Both the position numbers and the translations under genes were made by a program. Of a DNA stretch of 21,659 nucleotides, positions 20,312 through 21,659 are shown in pieces (position 1 is the first letter of the stretch; each line of letters starts with the position of its first letter). The notes beneath the pieces were generated by a model. That model searched no databases, was not told where the DNA came from, and saw nothing but the letters and a program-made list of their open reading frames with translations. The stretch comes from a virus: the IMG/VR virus record IMGVR_UViG_3300042987_001352, positions 1 to 21,659 of that record, one strand, 5' to 3'.

Positions 20312-20815
20312 CCGACACACAAGCCCAAAAATGGCTACACATAGCCCAAAACATCGCACAAACACTATCCACCTGCAACAAAAAACAATACGCAGCCATC
20401 ATCCTCAACCAACACAAACGAGTCATCAGCATCGGATACAACGGCTCACCCCCCGGCCACCCACACTGCACAAACGGACACTGCCCCCGATACTGGGAAA
20501 ACACACCGAATGGCCAAAACTACGACAACTGCATCGCCAACCACGCAGAAACAAACGCCCTCCTATGGGCCGACCCAGCCCAACTACACAACGCAACACT
20601 CATCATCAACGGGCCACCCTGCTACACATGCACCAAACTCATCTGCACCAGCGGAATCACCCAACTCATACACCACCCAGACCCAACATACCAACAATGG
20701 CCACAATGCCAACAAACCCTACAAACCAGCGGAATCACCATCACCACCATCCCCCACCCCACAACCACCCCAACCACCACCACCTACAACCCCAACCCCA
20801 AAAACCAACGCTAAC
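20040..20815 (+). other. Segment with extreme amino (A+C) strand bias
   Basis: By direct counting, 102 of 114 bases at 20701-20814 and 48 of 60 at 20341-20400 are A or C on the plus strand, against 35 of 60 at 19470-19529. Third codon positions are almost all C or A. The change is abrupt, near 20040, inside the Nmad1-like gene. The encoded proteins keep their family motifs, so this is a coding-compatible base bias and not decay. Confidence 0.85.
20305..20814 (+). CDS. Deoxycytidylate (dCMP) deaminase
   Basis: 169 residues from the ATG at 20305 that overlaps the previous stop. The cytidine-deaminase-type zinc site is intact: His80-Ala-Glu82 (HAETNALLWAD) and Pro105-Cys106-x2-Cys109 (GPPCYTCTKL). 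The upstream SIGYNGSPPGHPHCTNGHCP is the substrate loop of dCMP deaminases, with the extra Cys/His ligands seen in phage T4 gp CD (second structural zinc). It deaminates dCMP to dUMP, the substrate of ThyX. A 25-residue Pro/Thr/Asn-rich tail follows the fold. Codon use is extreme (A/C in third positions), which makes the tail partly a by-product of base bias. Confidence 0.92.
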   Translation: MLTDTQAQKWLHIAQNIAQTLSTCNKKQYAAIILNQHKRVISIGYNGSPPGHPHCTNGHCPRYWENTPNGQNYDNCIANHAETNALLWADPAQLHNATLIINGPPCYTCTKLICTSGITQLIHHPDPTYQQWPQCQQTLQTSGITITTIPHPTTTPTTTTYNPNPKNQR

Positions 20816-20984
20816 CCAAAAAAAACAAAAAATTGAGTATATAGTTTTAGAGGGTAAGGCTTGAAAGAAAGCTCCCGCACGCTGGGATTTCGACCCCGGT
20901 CAAACGATTACCCCTTGCGTTCTCTAACGGTGTCCCGTAGTGTTCCGGTCGTCGGCAACCGCCGACCGAACGAAAGGGAAAGCA
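20815..20984 (+). other. Intergenic junction into GC-rich segment
   Basis: A 170-base stretch with no gene. It starts with an A-rich run and TATATAG (possible -10) and changes around 20870 to GC-rich sequence. It includes an imperfect hairpin (20946-20968, CGGTCG/CGACCG with inner CGG/CCG) and AAAGGGAAA before the next ATG. No attachment site or integrase trace is seen. Confidence 0.5.
20946..20968 (+). repeat. Leader hairpin of the GC-rich gene
   Basis: A 23-base imperfect palindrome: six paired bases (CGGTCG with CGACCG), a T/C mismatch, three more pairs and the loop CAA. It sits 16 bases before the start codon, upstream of the ribosome site, so it may be a regulatory or stability hairpin; no T tract follows. 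Confidence 0.45.
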
Positions 20985-21416
20985 ATGCGACAGGCAGAGG
21001 TAGTGCTGGCGAAGCCCAGCAAGGCGCAGAAAGCGCAAGCGTTCCGGGAGGCTACGGCTCACGCCGTTGCGAACCGGGCAAAGGGCGGGGCGCTCGTCCG
21101 AATCTCGGACGGCACCCGGACTCACGAGGTTCCCCGAATCACGGCGGTGCGGTTCGCCGTCATTCTCGCAAACCTCACCGGCGAGGCGGTTGAGGTCACC
21201 GACCTCTTCATCGTCACCGGCGACGAATACAGCGCCGACCGTTCGGCTCTCTACCATCTCACGCACCGGGCGACCGGGGCGGTGGAATCGGCGCACGGCG
21301 CACGAATCAAGGTCACGGCGTTCCTCGCCGGCACCGTCACCCGGAAGGGTCGCACCCTCGCCGGAATCACCAGCACGAAGGGTGAATGCGAGGCGGTGGT
21401 CATCAGCCTCGCATAA
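20985..21416 (+). CDS. Hypothetical protein in the GC-rich terminal segment
   Basis: 143 residues. The ATG at 20985 is preceded by AAAGGG at a good distance (the frame is open further upstream but without signal). The composition is Ala/Arg/Thr-rich: MRQAEVVLAKPSKAQKAQAF, then 'GTRTHEVPRITAVRFAVILANLTGEAVEVTDLFIVTGDEY' and 'RKGRTLAGITSTKGECEAV'. Third positions are mostly G or C, as in a high-GC bacterium. Not recognised. The gene is followed 26 bases later by a strong terminator, so it is a self-contained unit unlike the rest of the window. Confidence 0.65.
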   Translation: MRQAEVVLAKPSKAQKAQAFREATAHAVANRAKGGALVRISDGTRTHEVPRITAVRFAVILANLTGEAVEVTDLFIVTGDEYSADRSALYHLTHRATGAVESAHGARIKVTAFLAGTVTRKGRTLAGITSTKGECEAVVISLA

Positions 21417-21441
21417 CCGAACCGGGTCGGGTCGGGAGCAG

Positions 21442-21473
21442 GAGCCGGGGCGAAAGCCCCGGCTCTTTGCTTT
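21442..21473 (+). terminator. Strong intrinsic terminator with GAAA tetraloop
   Basis: A perfect 10-bp stem GAGCCGGGGC (21442-21451) with GCCCCGGCTC (21456-21465) and loop GAAA, followed by TTTGCTTT. Same design (C/G stem, GAAA loop) as the terminator after the capsid gene. Confidence 0.85.
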
Positions 21474-21520
21474 CCCCGGCACGGCGGCCGCGGGCGGGTC
21501 GGGAACCGGGAACCGGGGCG

Positions 21521-21579
21521 AGAGCCGGGTCGAGCGTTCGTCCCCTTATTGGGGAACCACTTTCAGAGCCGGGTCGAGC
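21521..21579 (+). repeat. 15-base direct repeat
   Basis: AGAGCCGGGTCGAGC at 21521-21535 and again at 21565-21579, with a partial third copy (GGTCGAGCC) at 21592-21600. They lie between the terminator and the DnaA-box-like cluster and could be iteron-like sites. Confidence 0.6.
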
Positions 21580-21600
21580 CGTGCCGCGCAAGGTCGAGCC

Positions 21601-21654
21601 TGTGGATAAACCTGTGGACGACTGTGGATAACCTCGCTATCCACAGAATCCACA
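21601..21654. other. DnaA-box-like cluster (origin-like)
   Basis: Two perfect complements of the TTATCCACA box (TGTGGATAA at 21601-21609 and 21623-21631), TGTGGACGA at 21613-21621, CTATCCACA at 21637-21645 (one mismatch) and GAATCCACA at 21646-21654 (two mismatches), in both orientations within 54 bases. The window ends here. Such density is typical of bacterial chromosomal origins, dnaA promoters or plasmid origins. Confidence 0.6.
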
Positions 21655-21659
21655 GGGGT

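Noticed and set aside
20875-20925. tRNA 3'-end or attachment-site remnant (GGGATTTCGACCCC on the plus strand)
   Set aside because: The T-arm likeness has one loop mismatch, and no matching acceptor or anticodon arm was found on either strand; no integrase nearby.
20847-21482. Long minus-strand open frame (211 codons) in the GC-rich segment
   Set aside because: It is antisense to the better-supported gene at 20985, has Arg/Pro/Gly-rich nonsense composition and no ribosome site; long antisense frames are expected at high GC.

Overview
The window is most of one arm of a tailed double-stranded DNA phage genome (Caudoviricetes). Only its last 0.8 kb looks as if it came from somewhere else. The phage part is AT-rich. 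Several features suggest an aquatic bacterial host, possibly an actinobacterium: promoters placed right against start codons (leaderless mRNAs), a flavin-dependent thymidylate synthase (ThyX), a class II B12-dependent ribonucleotide reductase, and GTG/TTG starts. Against a firm host call, several tail proteins resemble those of marine T4-like and cyanophage-type viruses. No terminase, tape measure, DNA polymerase or integrase lies in the window, so the genome must continue to the left.

Layout. Bases 1-10034 (minus strand, read right to left) form the virion module: a small conserved protein, the portal, a small protein, a prohead protease with a fused scaffold, the major capsid protein, a terminator, and then a second unit of small head/tail proteins and tail-fibre proteins, including a polyglycine adhesin. 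The last fibre gene runs off the left edge. Bases 10136-13375 (minus) carry the B12-dependent RNR, a GT4-type glycosyltransferase and a small protein. Bases 13376-13571 are a divergent control region full of short inverted and direct repeats. From 13572 everything is on the plus strand: ThyX, small membrane and zinc-binding proteins, a protein with a duplicated four-cysteine module, a holin-like protein, a structured leader RNA, a likely DNA-binding protein, a tandem family of three to four short coiled-coil paralogues, tRNA-Thr(UGU), two zinc-binding proteins, a DUF1599/Nmad1-like protein and a dCMP deaminase. Bases 20815-21659 are very GC-rich, hold one unknown gene and a strong terminator, and end in a cluster of DnaA-box-like sequences.

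How the genes work together. RNR, ThyX, dCMP deaminase and the Nmad1-like protein form a pyrimidine deoxynucleotide supply set, with dCMP to dUMP feeding ThyX. This fits a lytic phage that rebuilds the host nucleotide pool and possibly modifies its DNA. The head module shows a lambda C/Nu3-like economy, with a scaffold start inside the protease gene.

Most notable signals outside the genes. (1) The palindrome GCCGGC occurs 23 times in the AT-rich 20 kb, where about one is expected. (2) The 20 bases directly after the capsid gene stop codon match helix 69 of 23S rRNA except for one missing base, in antisense orientation relative to the capsid transcript. (3) An abrupt composition switch falls in the middle of the Nmad1-like gene. 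(4) The right end carries a foreign-looking GC-rich segment with an origin-like DnaA-box cluster.
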